A stretch of DNA of 64,000 nucleotides from Coniochaeta sp. PMI_546 (GCA_021432605.1 MU271150.1:1550001-1614000); one strand, 5' to 3'; positions 35,001-47,353 are shown, counted from the first letter of the stretch. Notes: a model not told the origin generated them from the letters alone. Translations and numbers: made by a program.

Positions 35001-37242
35001 TCAACGCCGTCCCAAATACGACCGATAAAAGCTCTCAGCCGCATCGCTCTCAGGCGCACCATAGTGGTTGCTCATACTCCCGCTCGCCTTCTGCGCAGCC
35101 GCAACCTTGGCTTGCAGAGCAGCAGCATTCGTGTCGATCCACTGCAACTGGCTAAGATGTCCATTCAGAACACGAACGATCTGGCTCAGCTGTTTCTTTC
35201 CGCGTTAGCGCACATGCCATCACCAACTCAAATCGACTAGGTGTCAAACGTACCGGATCATCAGCCTTGTTCCCTTTCTGTAACGTCCCGCTCATATCAT
35301 TGATCTCCTTGATCATCTTGGCCAGGTCTTTCCCCATCTCATCCAGCCTGTTCGTCAACTTCTCAGCAAGCTTGTACGTCTTCTCCCTTTCCTGGTCCGG
35401 ACCAGCGACATGTTCAGTGTCTCCCACCCGCTTGGCGAAAAGATCGTCGACCTCGGCCTCATACCTATCTAGCCACGATGCTAGCTCGTCCTGCTGGCTC
35501 TCGACGGAGGCAAGCTGCCGCTCAATCTCATGGCTCGCTCGCTCAGCCTCGTAGGTGCCCAAGTAAAGCTTCTGAATCTTCTCGCCGTTGGTAACTAGCA
35601 GGCGGTCCCACTCTGCTACCTTTGCGGCTTGGTCTTTAAACTCCTTCTGGTATTTGGAGAGGTCCGTTGCCCAGCGCGTGATGATCTCGTCCATGGTCTT
35701 GTTCTTCAGCCTAGGAAGTTGGGAAGGGGGACCCATGGTTGAGGCGGCTAAGTTGGTAGCAGAGGTAGTCCCGGTTTGGGCGGTGGATGAGCTTGTGGTA
35801 GTGTTATCGGCGGGTTTGCTGCCGAATAGACTGCTAGTTGCGGGAGCCGCTGCGGTTGAGGTACCGGATGTTGCCGTGGTCGCCGCTGGGGCAGCTGTGG
35901 TGTTGGCAGCTGGTGCAGAGGTTGTAGCAGCAGAAGAGCCGCCGAATAAGCCACCACTAGCAGGTGCAGAGGTTGTAGCAGCAGAAGAGCCACCGAATAA
36001 GCCACCACTAGTGGGTGCAGATGTAGCAGCCGGGACAGACGTCGCGGGTTTAGCACCGAAAAGGCTGCTCGCTGTTGCTGGTGCTGCTGAGGTTGTAGTT
36101 GTTGACGCTGGGGCAGACGAAGCTGCGGCGCCTCCAAAGAGACTGCTTGACGCTGGCTTATTGCTAGACGTAGTTGCCGCGAACGGGCTCGCTGCTGCCG
36201 TGCCAGTAGTAGCCGCCGCACTAGTAGCAGCCGTTTGTCCCGCGGGCTTCGCTCCAAAGAGGCTCGAGGTAGTGGTCGGCGCAGCAGTGGCCGGCTGTGA
36301 TGAAGACGATGTAGCACCGCCGAAAAGACCGCCGGCAGACGGGGCAGGTGCGGCGTCCGGCTTCTTCCCGAACAGACTGCCGGCGCTGGAGTTGTTATCC
36401 TTGGCCGCGGCTGCGAATAGGGAGGATCCACCCGTCGCAGGAGCGGCGGCCGGAGTGGCGGAGCTGGCGTTCCCAAACATGCCTCCTGCCGATGGCTGTG
36501 CTGCCGGCGTACTGCCGAAGAGGTTCGGCTTTGGAACTTGTGCTTGACCAAGGGATGAGGCTGCTGCCTGGGCAGGTTGTGAAGATTGTTGTGTCGCATT
36601 AGACGCTGCCGGAGCACCAGCTGGTGTCGTAGATCCCAGAGCACCAAACAGAGATGGCTTCGCTGGCGTAGCTTGGAGTGCTTGACCACCTGCGGGAGCT
36701 CCAAATAACGAACTGCCTGCTGTGCTCGTGTTCTGTGTGTTGCCGAAGAGACCACCAGACGATGGTGCTGAGCTTGCTGGGGCCTTGTTCCCGAACAGAC
36801 CGCCTGAGAGGCCGGTTGTGGTTGTCGTAGAAGCGGATGGTGCTGACGTGGTCGCCGAGGATGATGCTGCAAACGGGCTGGGGGCTGCTGTCGTGTTGCT
36901 ACCGCCAAAAAGTCCACCTCCGCTTGATGCAGCTGGCTTAGCTGCATTACCAAAGAGGCCACCGCCGGCAGCAGGTTGCTGTTGTTGTTGTTGGCCAAAG
37001 GAAGAAGTAGCGGGCGTAGTAGCCGCGCTTGTGCTCCCTCCCAGGTTTCCAAACAGACCGCTGCCACCAGCCGACTGAGCAGGTGTAGATCCACTCATGG
37101 CTCCTGTGTTGCCGAAAGAGAAGCTTGGGGCGCCTGTCGATGCTGCGCCGAAGAGGCCACCGGAAGCAGGAGCTGTCGTAGCTTGTTGGCCCGAGGCTGA
37201 GGTTGAGGCAGGCGCGCCGAAGCTGAAGGAAATGCCCGACAT
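35001..37242 (-). CDS. NSP1: Nucleoporin NSP1 (FG-repeat protein of the central channel)
   Basis: Exons 37242-35254 and 35189-35001 give 725 aa. The first ~500 residues form an FG domain with many GLFG/SLFG units in Ala/Ser/Thr/Pro-rich linkers, starting MSGISFSFGAP. The C-terminal third is the NSP1_C coiled coil: SQLPRLKNKTMDEIITRWATDL, EWDRLLVTNGEKIQKLY, and ASVESQQDELASWLDRYEAEVDDL. The intron (GTACGT donor, ACAG acceptor) leads to LSQIVRVLNGHLSQLQWID and ends YRSYLGRR, as in other NSP1 proteins. It anchors in the Nup62/Nsp1 trimer and forms the permeability barrier. The large antisense and shifted frames over it are composition shadows. Confidence 0.95.
35912..36013. repeat. 51-bp tandem duplication inside the NSP1 FG region
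   Basis: Two adjacent 51-bp copies (35912-35962 and 35963-36013) differ at few bases and encode the repeated SGGLFGGSSAATTSAPA unit. This is a recent in-frame expansion of FG repeats. Confidence 0.85.
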
Positions 37243-38047
37243 ATTGCTAGGGATGGCCTACTAATGTAGGTGACTACCTTATTGTGTAGAGAGGCGCTTG
37301 TTGGAATTGGGCGTACTGGTTGCAATACTATGGCCGTCAATGCAAAGCGCTGAGCCGACGAATGGCGGTCGACAGCGTTGGTTTGTTTGGAATGCGCAAA
37401 CAAATGTTCAGGTTCGGAACAATGACGCGAAGCTAGGGTCGCATTTACCCTGCTTGTCTGTCGTCAATGATATTATTCACTTGTCGTTCGTTGACTTGGT
37501 AAGCTGAATAACTGTCGTCTCGTTTTTTCCCCTTCGGAAGTGCGGTGTTGAAGTATATGTCTGCTGCGAAAGTTTCCTTTCTGCCTGGTGATGCTGGTGG
37601 ATTCCAGCCTTCACTCTCTGGAGCTCAGGTCTGCAAGGTTGGGAAGCTTTTTCGTGATTGCTCAAGCAACACCGCGATTGGGCTCCAGCTGGCAGGAAAC
37701 GCAACGCAAGTCTACAGCTGTCAATGGGCAGCGAAGTCCAGGCCGTTCGAAATGGATCCACAGCTACGTTTAGCTCAACACCTCTCCGTCACTGCACTGC
37801 CCTCGATATTGGCCTGATCGTCCTGATTGTGTTGGGAACTTGAAGCCCTCTGATCCCCAGAAATTTGACACCAAGTATCATCTGCTAGACCGGAACCGAC
37901 CTTTGCATAGTAGTCTGGGCTGCGCTTGATTATACACCTACTCACTGACCCTGTTCAACTTGTCTATCCTTACCTTAGCTATCCGCAAGACCATCTCCTG
38001 ACTACCTTGAAGCACAACACGAGAAGACGAATCACAGAAAAAGCACC
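37243..38047. other. Intergenic between divergent genes, about 0.8 kb
   Basis: Promoters of NSP1 (minus) and of the DUF5102-like gene (plus). A CT-rich leader lies near 37935-38040. No other feature. Confidence 0.55.
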
Positions 38048-39717
38048 ATGTCGTCAAGACGGAATAGTCTCACTCCGCCAGAGAAGACTGGCATCGTCGA
38101 CCCAGGCGCACATCAGCTAGGTATGCTTATCCGCTATACAACCCAGTCGAGACTCATTTACTTACACCCTCCACAGCCGAATCGGATTCAGAGGAGCACT
38201 ACTCTGACGCCCAGTCCGGCGTAAACTCGCCGGCCCCAAAATCACCAATTCCAAAGACTCGAGTCGAGAAGGTCGACGATGAGCCTTCGTACGGAGAAGT
38301 CCCCGGCACAGAAGCCTACAAGATGCGCGAGGGCGACGCGGCTCCGGACGAGATTGCCATAATCCCAGATCTGTCTCTAAAGACCGATGTAGGCCGCGAG
38401 CGGAGTCGGGAGCGGGCTATCTCGCCGGGCGGTCATCCCATCCCCAAGACGGTGGTAGAGGAGAGCCCGGACACCGCTGGTTCGGTGGAACGCACGGAGG
38501 ACCAGGCGAAGCACAGGGCTGACGCTCCCCCTGACCTGCTCATCCGCGCCGATGGCACGGAGGTGGAGGAGGACGAGGGCAAAAGTGGCAGTACTGGTAC
38601 GGATGTGTAGCCCGATTCTCTCTTCATCTTTTCTTTTGACCCGGCAAGCGCAGTACCTTTGTATTGACCTATATTACGTTATGTAGATGCACCAATATCA
38701 CCTGCTTTAAGAACTCCAAGGTCTCCGCGTCTAAGAAGAAAGTCCTCGTCTGCTGTCCAGAAACCTCCTCCGAGCCCTGGGGCCGGGAGACCCAGTGAGG
38801 AAGGGGAGGAAGGAGGGGACGACTTCGGTGATGATTTTGACGATTTTGAGGAAGGCAACGAAGAGGACGACTTCGGCGAGTTTGACGATGGGGATTTCGA
38901 GCAGCCCCAAGAAGACGCTCAGCCTCCTCCTACAGCAGTAGCTCCAACACCAGCACCACAACCCTCCCTCTCCTACCCCATCCCAGACTTCTCCAACCTA
39001 GATCCAGACGACGTACTTTCCGCAACAGAACCGTACCTCAACGCCCTCTTCCCCTCGGACGACACACCACCAGCATCACCACCCGTCTCCAAATCCGAAA
39101 ACCCAATCTTCCTGACACCTCGAAGCGCCTCCCTTTGGTCGCAACTCGTCGCCCCTCCCCCGCTCCAACCGCCAGACTGGATCCGTTCGCGCATCCGCCG
39201 TCTCTTCCTCGTGTCTCTTGGCGTGCCGATAGATCTAGACGAGATCCTCCCCGCCTCGAAACAGAAGAAATTGGTCCTCCCCTCTTTACACCGCGTCAAC
39301 TCCTCCGGTTCCATGCGGACCTCAACCGACTCTCGTTCGAGATCCCTTTCACGACTGAAGAAGCGAGACGATGAAAATGCTTCGAGCACGTCAGTCGACA
39401 CGCAGGGCAAACCTAAACCAAAGAGTAGTAGAAAAGATAAGGCCGAACATGAGCCACGCCGCCACAAAGGACCGGTGGAGCCGGATTTCGACCTGGTGGC
39501 GGCCAAGCAGCTGTGCACCACGACCGACGAGGCACTAGACGGTATGACGGACGCGGAATTGCAGGACCATGTGAGAAGACTGGCAGAGTTGCAAGATACG
39601 GCAAAGGAGGTGCTCAACTTCTGGACGAAGCGGACGGACGAGAAGATCGGCGATCGCGAGGCATTTGAAGGCGTTATTGAGAATCTGGTCAAGCATGCTC
39701 GGAAGGTGAGGCAGTAA
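38048..39717 (+). CDS. DUF5102 / LAA2-like clathrin-adaptor accessory protein
   Basis: Inferred exons 38048-38120, 38177-38596 and 38687-39717 give about 507 aa. Exon 2 could read on to a stop at 38610, but a GTACGG donor at 38597 joins it in frame to 38687, and the long exon 3 frame has no ATG of its own before its conserved part. The N-terminal half is disordered and Ser/Glu/Pro-rich. Then come acidic DDFGDDFDDF and DDFGEFDD motifs (the FGE/FGD type that binds the AP-1 gamma-ear). The conserved block follows: SLWSQLVAPPPLQPPDWIRSR, then IRRLFLVSLGVPIDLDEILP, KQKKLVLPS, and a helical end. Yeast Laa2 helps AP-1 function at the trans-Golgi. The family call is moderate; the fused model is an inference. 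Confidence 0.72.
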
Positions 39718-40054
39718 TTGTAGCTGTCTATTGCATTGAGATTCGTCTCAAAGGGTTTACGAAAGACACGATAAAGCGGTAGGCCAAAATATACCTCAGT
39801 TTTGATACCATCCATGCAATGACCTATGTATGACTCCGTTTACAAGGCTACCTGCTCGCTTTTGGTCTACCATTCCGCTGCTGTTCCACAACCTAATTGC
39901 TCGACATGCTGACTCCCCAGCCTCCTCCTGACCATGGCTCGCAGGTCCAGTCGGTTGCCCAACTCTTGACTCCGGAGAGCAGGCGAATTATATCTCAATC
40001 ATGCCCAGGTCGACAACCGTTAGATATCTCACGATGATTTGAAACTCTTCGTGC
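39718..40054. other. Intergenic between convergent genes, about 0.34 kb
   Basis: 3' regions of the DUF5102-like gene and eIF2-gamma. Nothing else seen. Confidence 0.5.
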
Positions 40055-41718
40055 TTAGGAGGAGCTAGGCTCCAACGTCTTACCACTGTTCAGGCACAAT
40101 GTCAGTAACGGCTCAGGATTTCGGTTCAGTATCATGTGGGTTAACTTACGCAGCGATAGTAGCCCATCCAATCAGACGCCAATGCTTCTCAATACGTCTA
40201 CTTAATGCAACCTTCTCGCCAATGTTGGTGCACGCCGGGCTGGTCAGGATCAGCTTGGCAGCATCCTTCTTGATAGCAGCGATCTTGGCGCCCGTCGAGG
40301 TCGACCCGATGTTGACCATGATGACCTCGTTCTTAGCCAACTTGTCGACCTTGGCCTGCTTGCCGTCCGCTGTCTTGACTCCCAACAAACGGCGGAGTAG
40401 GTAGAAGTTGACCTCGATCTCGCTGTAGATCTCGGGCAGACGGCCCTTGCGGCCGAGCACGAAACCGACCAGACGGTCCGCACGACAGAGGGTGGGGTCA
40501 ATGCGAGTACCTACGCCGATAAGGCCGCCAGGAACGGCGTACTTGAGGTCGTTGGCTTCCGAGTGGAGCGAGACGATGCGGCTGAAGATGGGTGTGCACT
40601 TGAGCTCGCCCTTGTCGTCGCGGGTCACGATGCCGGGTCGGATCTCGATCTCGTCGCCGAGCTTGAGGACGCCGTGCAGGATGGAGCCACCGGCGACACC
40701 GCCCTTTAGATCCTCGATTTCTGCGCCAGGCTTGTTGACGTCGAAGGACCGGATAACAATCATGTGCGGGTCTTGAGAGAAGTCGCGGGGCGGAACGGGG
40801 ATGGTGTTGACAATTGCGTCGTTGATGGCGTCAATGTTGAACTTCAACTGAGCCGAGATGGGGATGATGGGCGACTCGCCAGCCACGGTGCCACGGATGA
40901 ACTTGCGAATGGACTGATAGTGCTGCTTGGCAGCCTCCTCGCGCATCAGGTCGACCTTGTTCTGCAGGACGATGATCTTGTCGAGCTTCATGATTTCGAT
41001 GGCAGCAAGATGCTCCGAGGTCTGCGGCTGCGGGCAGGATTCGTTGCCCGCGATGAGGAGGAGGGCGGCGTCCATGACTGCGGCGCCTGACAACATGGTG
41101 CTCATGAGAATATCGTGACCAGGGCAGTCGACGAATCTGAGACGGTTAATCTCTGTGTTCTGTACAGTCAAATATGGCTTCTAAAACTCACGAGACATGT
41201 CGGAGCAGACGGTATGTGCCGCCGCATCCTTCTCTCTCACAAGGAGGGTCAACCTCCTTGTCGCTCTTGTAACTCCGGTAGCAGGTCGGCCGTGGGCACT
41301 CCTTGTTATCACACTTGTAGATCTTGGCATTGGCATAACCAAGCTTGATGGTGATATTCCTAATCAGCTCGTTCTTGAAACGAACCGTCTGCACACCAGA
41401 GATAGCCTTGACAACAGTTGACTTTCCGTGGGCGACATGGCCGATGGTGCCAATGTTGATTGTGGCTTGCCGTGCGATAATTTCGGGTGTCAGGGGCGAG
41501 AGTGTCTTGACATCGAGGTCTTTTGGGTCGGTCTGGGGGGGAAGGACTGGCCGTTGAACGGGGGCCGCGGGCGCGCTCTTCTTCATGGCAGACTTGAGAG
41601 GCTTGTTGGTCTCTTCATGGTCGGAGTGATCTTGGTGCTCAACACCGTTCTGAGACTCGTTGTCAGAGTTGGAATCCGACTCGATGTCGTTGCCAAACTT
41701 ATCGCCGTTGGAAGCCAT
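40055..41718 (-). CDS. GCD11: Translation initiation factor eIF2 gamma subunit (GCD11)
   Basis: Exons 41718-41192, 41136-40150 and 40085-40055 give 514 aa (yeast Gcd11 has 527). The N-terminal tail is acidic. G1 is GHVAHGKST near residues 90-98. A zinc-knuckle insert carries [11 protein letters not shown] and CEREGCGG. G3 is DCPGHD, and NKVD supplies G4. C-terminal OB/beta-barrel sequence includes [24 protein letters not shown] and GWATIAA. The last intron (GTAAGT, CTGAC branch, ACAG acceptor) adds only GKTLEPSSS, matching the conserved TLEP end of fungal eIF2-gamma. The subunit binds GTP and initiator Met-tRNA. Without the terminal exon the frame would stop at TAA within the donor. Confidence 0.95.
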
Positions 41719-43391
41719 GATTGCGGTGATGGTGATGTGGCGGGGTAGTTTGATCTTTTCGTTTGGTTCCTTCTGCCCTTCGGTAATGGATTTGGAGACG
41801 TTTATCGGATCGCTGAAAGGTTGCCCGCACGATTTAGGGGAGTCGCAGGTGGATGTTCCTCGACAAGTTGCGATATAAGGATGGCGGTTGTTCTGGTCAA
41901 AGGAGGGCAAGTCGTTGGATTTCGCCGCCTGTCAATACAAAATTTGGTGTGCAGTCATTGTTGGCTGCCAGTTGCGACTCATCATTCTCTTCTTTGGGCC
42001 GAAGCCGCACTAGCCTGTTTTGGAGTGCGAGGCTTGATGCCCCGCCATCAGATAAGACGATAAGAGCAGTGACTGCGGGGCTCTGAAGGCTGCCAGCTTC
42101 TCGTTGCGCAGTACTGATACCACAGTAAAGTTGCGAAGGCATCAACCACTTGACGCTTAGGGCGCACCGTGTTAGTCTTTGAGGAGAAGCACGACTCAGA
42201 TTTGCTTGCATTCTCTGAAACGGATACTAGAACACTTGCATATCTCAGGGCAAAGACGGGACGAGAGAATTGAGTGCTTCAACTCGGTTTTTTTCCCTAT
42301 ATGGCGAACCTGATGGAGGGAGAGAGGGATTGATTGCTATCCTAGACAGCTTCAGTCAGTCAGTACAGCATCGAAGATATACGTTAATTAGGCGTGACTA
42401 CGTCGTATTTGAGACAGTCATCCTTGAAACTTCTAGGTATCAACAATTGTCTAGATCCAGACGTTGCAGTGATGCTATGCAGCATTCTCCAGACACTTCA
42501 ACAATGGAGATACAATCAACATGAGCTTCAGATCGACAGGCTGCGTTTCTCGAGCACGCAGGACACAACTCGGCACATCTTCGGTGCTGGCGCTCAGCCT
42601 CCTCCCGACGGCCACCGGACTTTCCTTAAGGTTTCCTAGTCAATGAGTACTTGTTCAGGAATACCAGTGACCCAGAATGGCACTTCAGAGCGGGCTGGGA
42701 TACATATGGCCGACAGACCTGAGCAGCATCTCATTTACCACAGTCCTGTTCCTACGTGAAGACCAGGGAGCCTGCGGAACAGTTGCCCGCATCCAAGCCT
42801 CTTACTCAAGCCGTGACTCCTTGGTATTATCGGTCAACTGTCACTACAAGTCCTGAACTGAGGAGGGTTTCTAGGTCATAGACGAGTGCACTACGCGGTC
42901 TCAGATAACAACTCGCTGACAGCTACAAATCTGTGGAGAATTTGTATAAACAGGGTTGTTACAGATTGCAAGGACGTTGGTGATTCGTGGGGCTTGGGCA
43001 GGTCGCAAATTCCAAATTCGACTAAGGGCTCAGCGTCCAGTTCAGCGTGACAGATGGCGGTCGACTTGTCTTGCATCTGGACGGGAGGACCTGGAGCTTG
43101 CGCAGGTTCATGGCACAGACAGCGTGAAGGAACCGGTGTAGAGCATCCGACACGATCGCGTGTAATTATAGCTCTGTTGTCAAAGAGGCCCAGATGGCGA
43201 GGTGCTCAAATCGCCAGAGGGAGTTGCTTTTGCAGATGCCGAGATGTAGGTCTAAGAATCCTCACCATTACGGGTGGAAGGAGCTCAGATCGCTGATCTT
43301 GTGATGTCCCCCAAGCCGCCTTACACAACGTTGCGCAGATCCCTCTTCTATGGGAGGGAAATAGAGAAACCCGAGAGCTTCTCGACGTTTA

Positions 43392-43426
43392 GGATGGATG
43401 GATGGATGGATGGATGGATGGATGGA
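43392..43426. repeat. (GGAT)n microsatellite, nearly 9 copies
   Basis: 35 bp of uninterrupted GGAT repeats in non-coding sequence. Likely variable in length between strains. Confidence 0.95.
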
Positions 43427-45361
43427 ACACGGCTCTATTCGTGGATATCGTTTTTGAAGGCTAAAAATACCAAACTGGTGGTTGAACAGACTTAGGATGG
43501 CAATTATGCCGCTTTGAACCCATTTAAGCTGGCTCTGTACAACCTCAACCACGGAAGGCGCAACCCAGGATGGGGTGACTTTTGTGTGACACTCGGTTCC
43601 ATATTTGCCCACTTACTTTGGATTCTCTGCCAAGCCAGATACTGCGCCGGAGGACAGCCGAGCAGCGTCAAGCGTTGCATTTTTCCAGATGAATGCTGAC
43701 AGCATACACGTGTACAGTGGTGCATTCATCAACGGACTTGGCGAGCATCGCGCTCCTTGTCGTTCCACACATCATGGAGTTTCTGACTCTTTCGAGGCAG
43801 TTAACACCTGGCCCACACAAAGTTCTTTGTCTTCGAAGCAATTAAGCCGGCAGCGCGTACGTGAGATTTTGGCGCCAGGCACGTGGAGGAACCGTCATTC
43901 CCGAGGAGCACGTCAACTCCGACCCTGACGGTCGGGGTGCCGCTCTCTTGGGGAGATGCGATATTTCTCGTCTAAATGAGACATGTTCTCAAGCACAAAG
44001 AGAGCACTGAAGAATGATGATATTGTGGCACGGGTCTCTCACATTCTACCCCACGGTGCTCGAGATCATTGCGCACATGATGAGTGTACGTACATACAGA
44101 GTCGTGGCACCGTGGGAGACGGTCACTCTCTTCCTCAAGTCTCCAACAAGAGAATCACTGCATATTCCATTGTTGGTGACGGGGGATTGCCAGTTGCTTA
44201 CCGCCCAGGTTGCAAGGCATGCAGATGGCTGCTCTTCCCGTCACGTTTCTTCAGCATCTGATTTGCCAGATGTTTTAGGGTGCCGAGCTGTGTGCAACGC
44301 ACGGAACCTATCAGCGCAGATCATTGTGACAGGGACCCTCGCCGGGTATGCTAGGCGACCAGGGGCTCGCCGAATCACAGACTGTCGACGGCGATCGGGT
44401 CGTTAAAGCTTGAGCGGCGGGCCAGTCTAACCACTCTATACCCCAGTCCGCTTCCTTGCCGCCCAACCACATGCCGCCATCGCCATCTTCCCGCCTCTGC
44501 CGGACAGGCGACTCGAAGGACCCGGAGCGTTTGCAAATCTGGCAAAAGTTGCTCCTCCTCCATCAAGCAATCTCACCCAATCAATGCCTCATTCGTGCAT
44601 AGGCGAGGCCCTGTTCGCGACCACCTTCGGCGCCAACAATGGCCAAAGAAAGAATCCTCCGGCTCTTGAGGTCTCAAGAGACCTGAGTTGCTACCACTCT
44701 CTGGTGCTCTCGTGCTGCTGGGGGTAGCTGGAAGCTACGTACGTGTAGCGGTAAGCACGGTGCTAGGCCAGCAGTTTGTTCTATCCATATCACATCGTGT
44801 GTTATCCATGCATGCGATAGTGCTCGCTATGCCGCCGCCTGTATGATACTCTGGGCATGCAGCCGATATCCTCGTCGCTCTTCTACACCATAATCTATAC
44901 TCTGGTCGTGCTGCCGTTCTAAGCCCAACCCCTCTTTCTAACCACGAGTGTCCATCCCGTCTTATCTAGAGGCGCATCTGCTCCTCGCATCTCTCCACGT
45001 CTCCTCTTTCCTCGTAATCAGCTATCCTTTGGTGTTCGTCGTTGCACAACTGCTTCCTGAGGAAGACGCTGTTCACTTACAGCTCCCTCACGGTCGGAAA
45101 CATATACACGTTTCTCGGTTAAGAGAGCCGCAATCCCTACCTTGATACTCGGTTTGCTCGACTTCCGAATCAGCTGCCTCCAGGTCGCGCCGTTGGCCTC
45201 GTCTCAAGCACGAGAGAAGCAGACTAGTTCCAGGACGGCGCCATCTGTCACCCATTGGGCGTCTATTTCCATCCCGAATCGCCTGCTCTCTATTGAGTGT
45301 TCTTGGAGCGGCCCTATCAGATCCTCTTGCCCAGGTTGACCACCTACCACCCCGGTCCAAG

Positions 45362-45414
45362 GTATGCAACCTCATTGCTCCATCATCGAGCCACTAACTA
45401 ACCGTCCCATGCAG
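45362..45414 (+). other. Putative 53-bp intron in the leader of the four-TM gene
   Basis: AAG|GTATGC donor, CACTAAC branch and ATGCAG acceptor, all in good spacing, lie 324 bp before the start codon in a CT-rich leader. Inferred from consensus only. Confidence 0.5.
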
Positions 45415-45737
45415 CTAGCAGCCCTCCAAGAGATCGAATGAAGGCCATCTAATAGAGACCAGCGCCAACTCAAAACCACCCTCATCCCCCAGCGGGCGCC
45501 AACTCTCTTGATCTTTTCTCATATCCCGACAGCTGGCCTCTGCATCTTTGCTCTTTCTTGAATTTCTTTCTGCTTCCAAGGTGCTTCTCTCGGTGTGCTC
45601 GCCCTCGTGAACTGTAACTCGACGCTCACCACTGCTCGCCCTTGGCTTTCGTTATCTCGGCAACGAAGACTGGTCTCTTCTTTCCGTTTCATCCTACCTA
45701 CCGCAAATCAGAAAAACACAAGGGAATCGTCGTCGAC

Positions 45738-47353
45738 ATGGCGATTGACGAGGAGAAGAAGCGAACTCTCGCTTTGACTCTCACCCCAGTTCGGACTGCG
45801 TCGACAGACTCGTCATCCACATCCTCCTCTCTTAAGCCACCAAGGACACCTCGCTTCGCCGAGGCCACAGCCGTTCACTCTCCGGTGGAGCCCCGGAAGA
45901 TGCCATTCTCTGACAGGAAAGAAAAGTCCGAGGTGCCGCAGGTACAGGTTGGAGATCTAGGCTTCGGTTATATCAATGAGAAGAGGGAATCAGTGGCTAT
46001 GCCTGCAACACCAAGGTCGCCGCTCAAGTCTGCTATGAGGTTCCCCGGAAGTCCAAGGACGATCAATGGCAATCCACTGAGCCCGACCTTCAGAGAGGAG
46101 ACGATCCTCGAGAGGAGGGAGGAGCACACAGAAAAGGAGCAAGCGAGGGACCTGGTAGGTCCAGCTTCCACGATTGTTGTTCTAAGGTTTTACGGCAGTA
46201 TACTAACATGTTCAACAGAAAATCAAGACAAGAGTGCGGTTGGCGAAGTTTGCCCTGCGTGGTGTCAACTTCAGCTGCAGCTTGATCATCCTGGCCATGC
46301 TTTCGACGTCGTTCGCCATCTTCAACGCTACCAAGTCCCTCCCAGCACAGAACGGCCTGCCGGCATGGGCAAGCAACACCAACTCGTGGCCTCAGAAGCT
46401 AGTTCTGGCCGCTTCGTGTGTCTCACTCGCCATCTGCGTCTTCGTCTTCGTCGGATACTGCCGCGGTGGCCACAGGAGGGCAGAGAAGGTCGGCGTCTAC
46501 TACACCCTCTTCGCCGTCGGCTGGTTCATTCTCAGCATGGTGATGTGGGCGTTGGCTGCCGGTATCCTACAAAGCAGCCGGAGCAACAGTAACAACCAGG
46601 ACGTGTGGGGATGGTCTTGCGTGCAGAACCACCGCTCCGAGCTATTCAAGGACAAGGTCGACTACGCTCTTGTCTGCAGACTTCAGGTAAGTCATATTTG
46701 AGCCCCTATCATTGCACACAGATATTGACCCGTGATCCCAGAATTGGTCCCTCATCTGCATTATCATCGAGGTGGTCGTCGAGGTCATCAGCATCACCCT
46801 CTACAGTATCGTCTTCTACCGATACTACTCCAAGAGGAAGCTACACAAGACCATGGACATGCGCGACAAGGCCCGCTCGGACCTGTATCTCGCACAACTC
46901 CGCACGCAAACCGCTCCCAACACACCCGGCTTTGGGCCCAAGTCTCCCGCCTTCTCGCAGTATGCCCTGTCGCCCCGCTTCCCGCCGCAGACATACAAGT
47001 CCCTCGGAGACATTGAGGAGGCCGGGTCGCCATTCACCCCCGGCGGCAACCGTCTCGTTGAGCCTCCGTCTGCTTTCTCCCAGCCGGCAGAAAAGACCAG
47101 CTTCAACCTTCAGCCAGCGCCCAAGAAGGCCAACCCAGCTACACCGAAATCGGCCTCCTTCAGGACACCCACCTCGCCCACACCGCCAACGCCAAACTTT
47201 ACCTCTCACGCGCCAGTGGCGCCGGGCGAGGTGCAGTACGACGCCGTGCCCATTCCGGGCGCATATGCAGACCAGGCTGTCAAGAGCCCGCCACCAACGC
47301 AGACGTCATTTGGACTCACGCCTCCCAGGCCGGCTCGTACTAACTCGCGATAA
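45738..47353 (+). CDS. Four-transmembrane fungal protein of unknown role
   Basis: Exons 45738-46154, 46219-46686 and 46742-47353 give 498 aa. A disordered Ser/Pro/Thr-rich N-terminus (~140 aa, with several SP/TP sites) leads to four membrane spans. These lie at about residues 150-174 (FALRGVNFSCSLIILAMLS), 200-221, 230-255 and 296-321. The loop between spans 3 and 4 is extracellular-like, with DVWGWSCVQNH. The cytosolic tail begins YYSKRKLHKTMDMRDKARSDLYLAQ and continues Pro-rich. The layout is MARVEL/tetraspan-like. It might belong to the group of filamentous-fungal proteins needed for hyphal fusion, but I cannot confirm that. Introns have good donors and a TACTAACA branch. Confidence 0.75.

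Larger units (their letters stand above)
41719..45737. other. Gene-poor block, about 4.0 kb
   Basis: This is the longest stretch without a recognisable gene. Open frames are all short and lack known domains. It contains a GGAT microsatellite (43392-43426) and, at the right end, a CT-rich leader with a likely leader intron for the four-TM gene. It may be a long regulatory region, hold non-coding RNA, or contain decayed sequence I cannot recognise. No tRNA-like B box or transposase remnant was seen. Confidence 0.5.

Noticed and set aside
35748-37094. 448-codon frame over NSP1
   Set aside because: Same-strand frame shadow caused by Ala/Ser/Thr-rich FG coding sequence; the NSP1 frame has the conserved C-terminal coiled coil.
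38048-38610. Reading the DUF5102 locus as two genes, the first ending at 38610
   Set aside because: The second frame has no ATG before its conserved part, and a good GT...AG intron joins both in frame.
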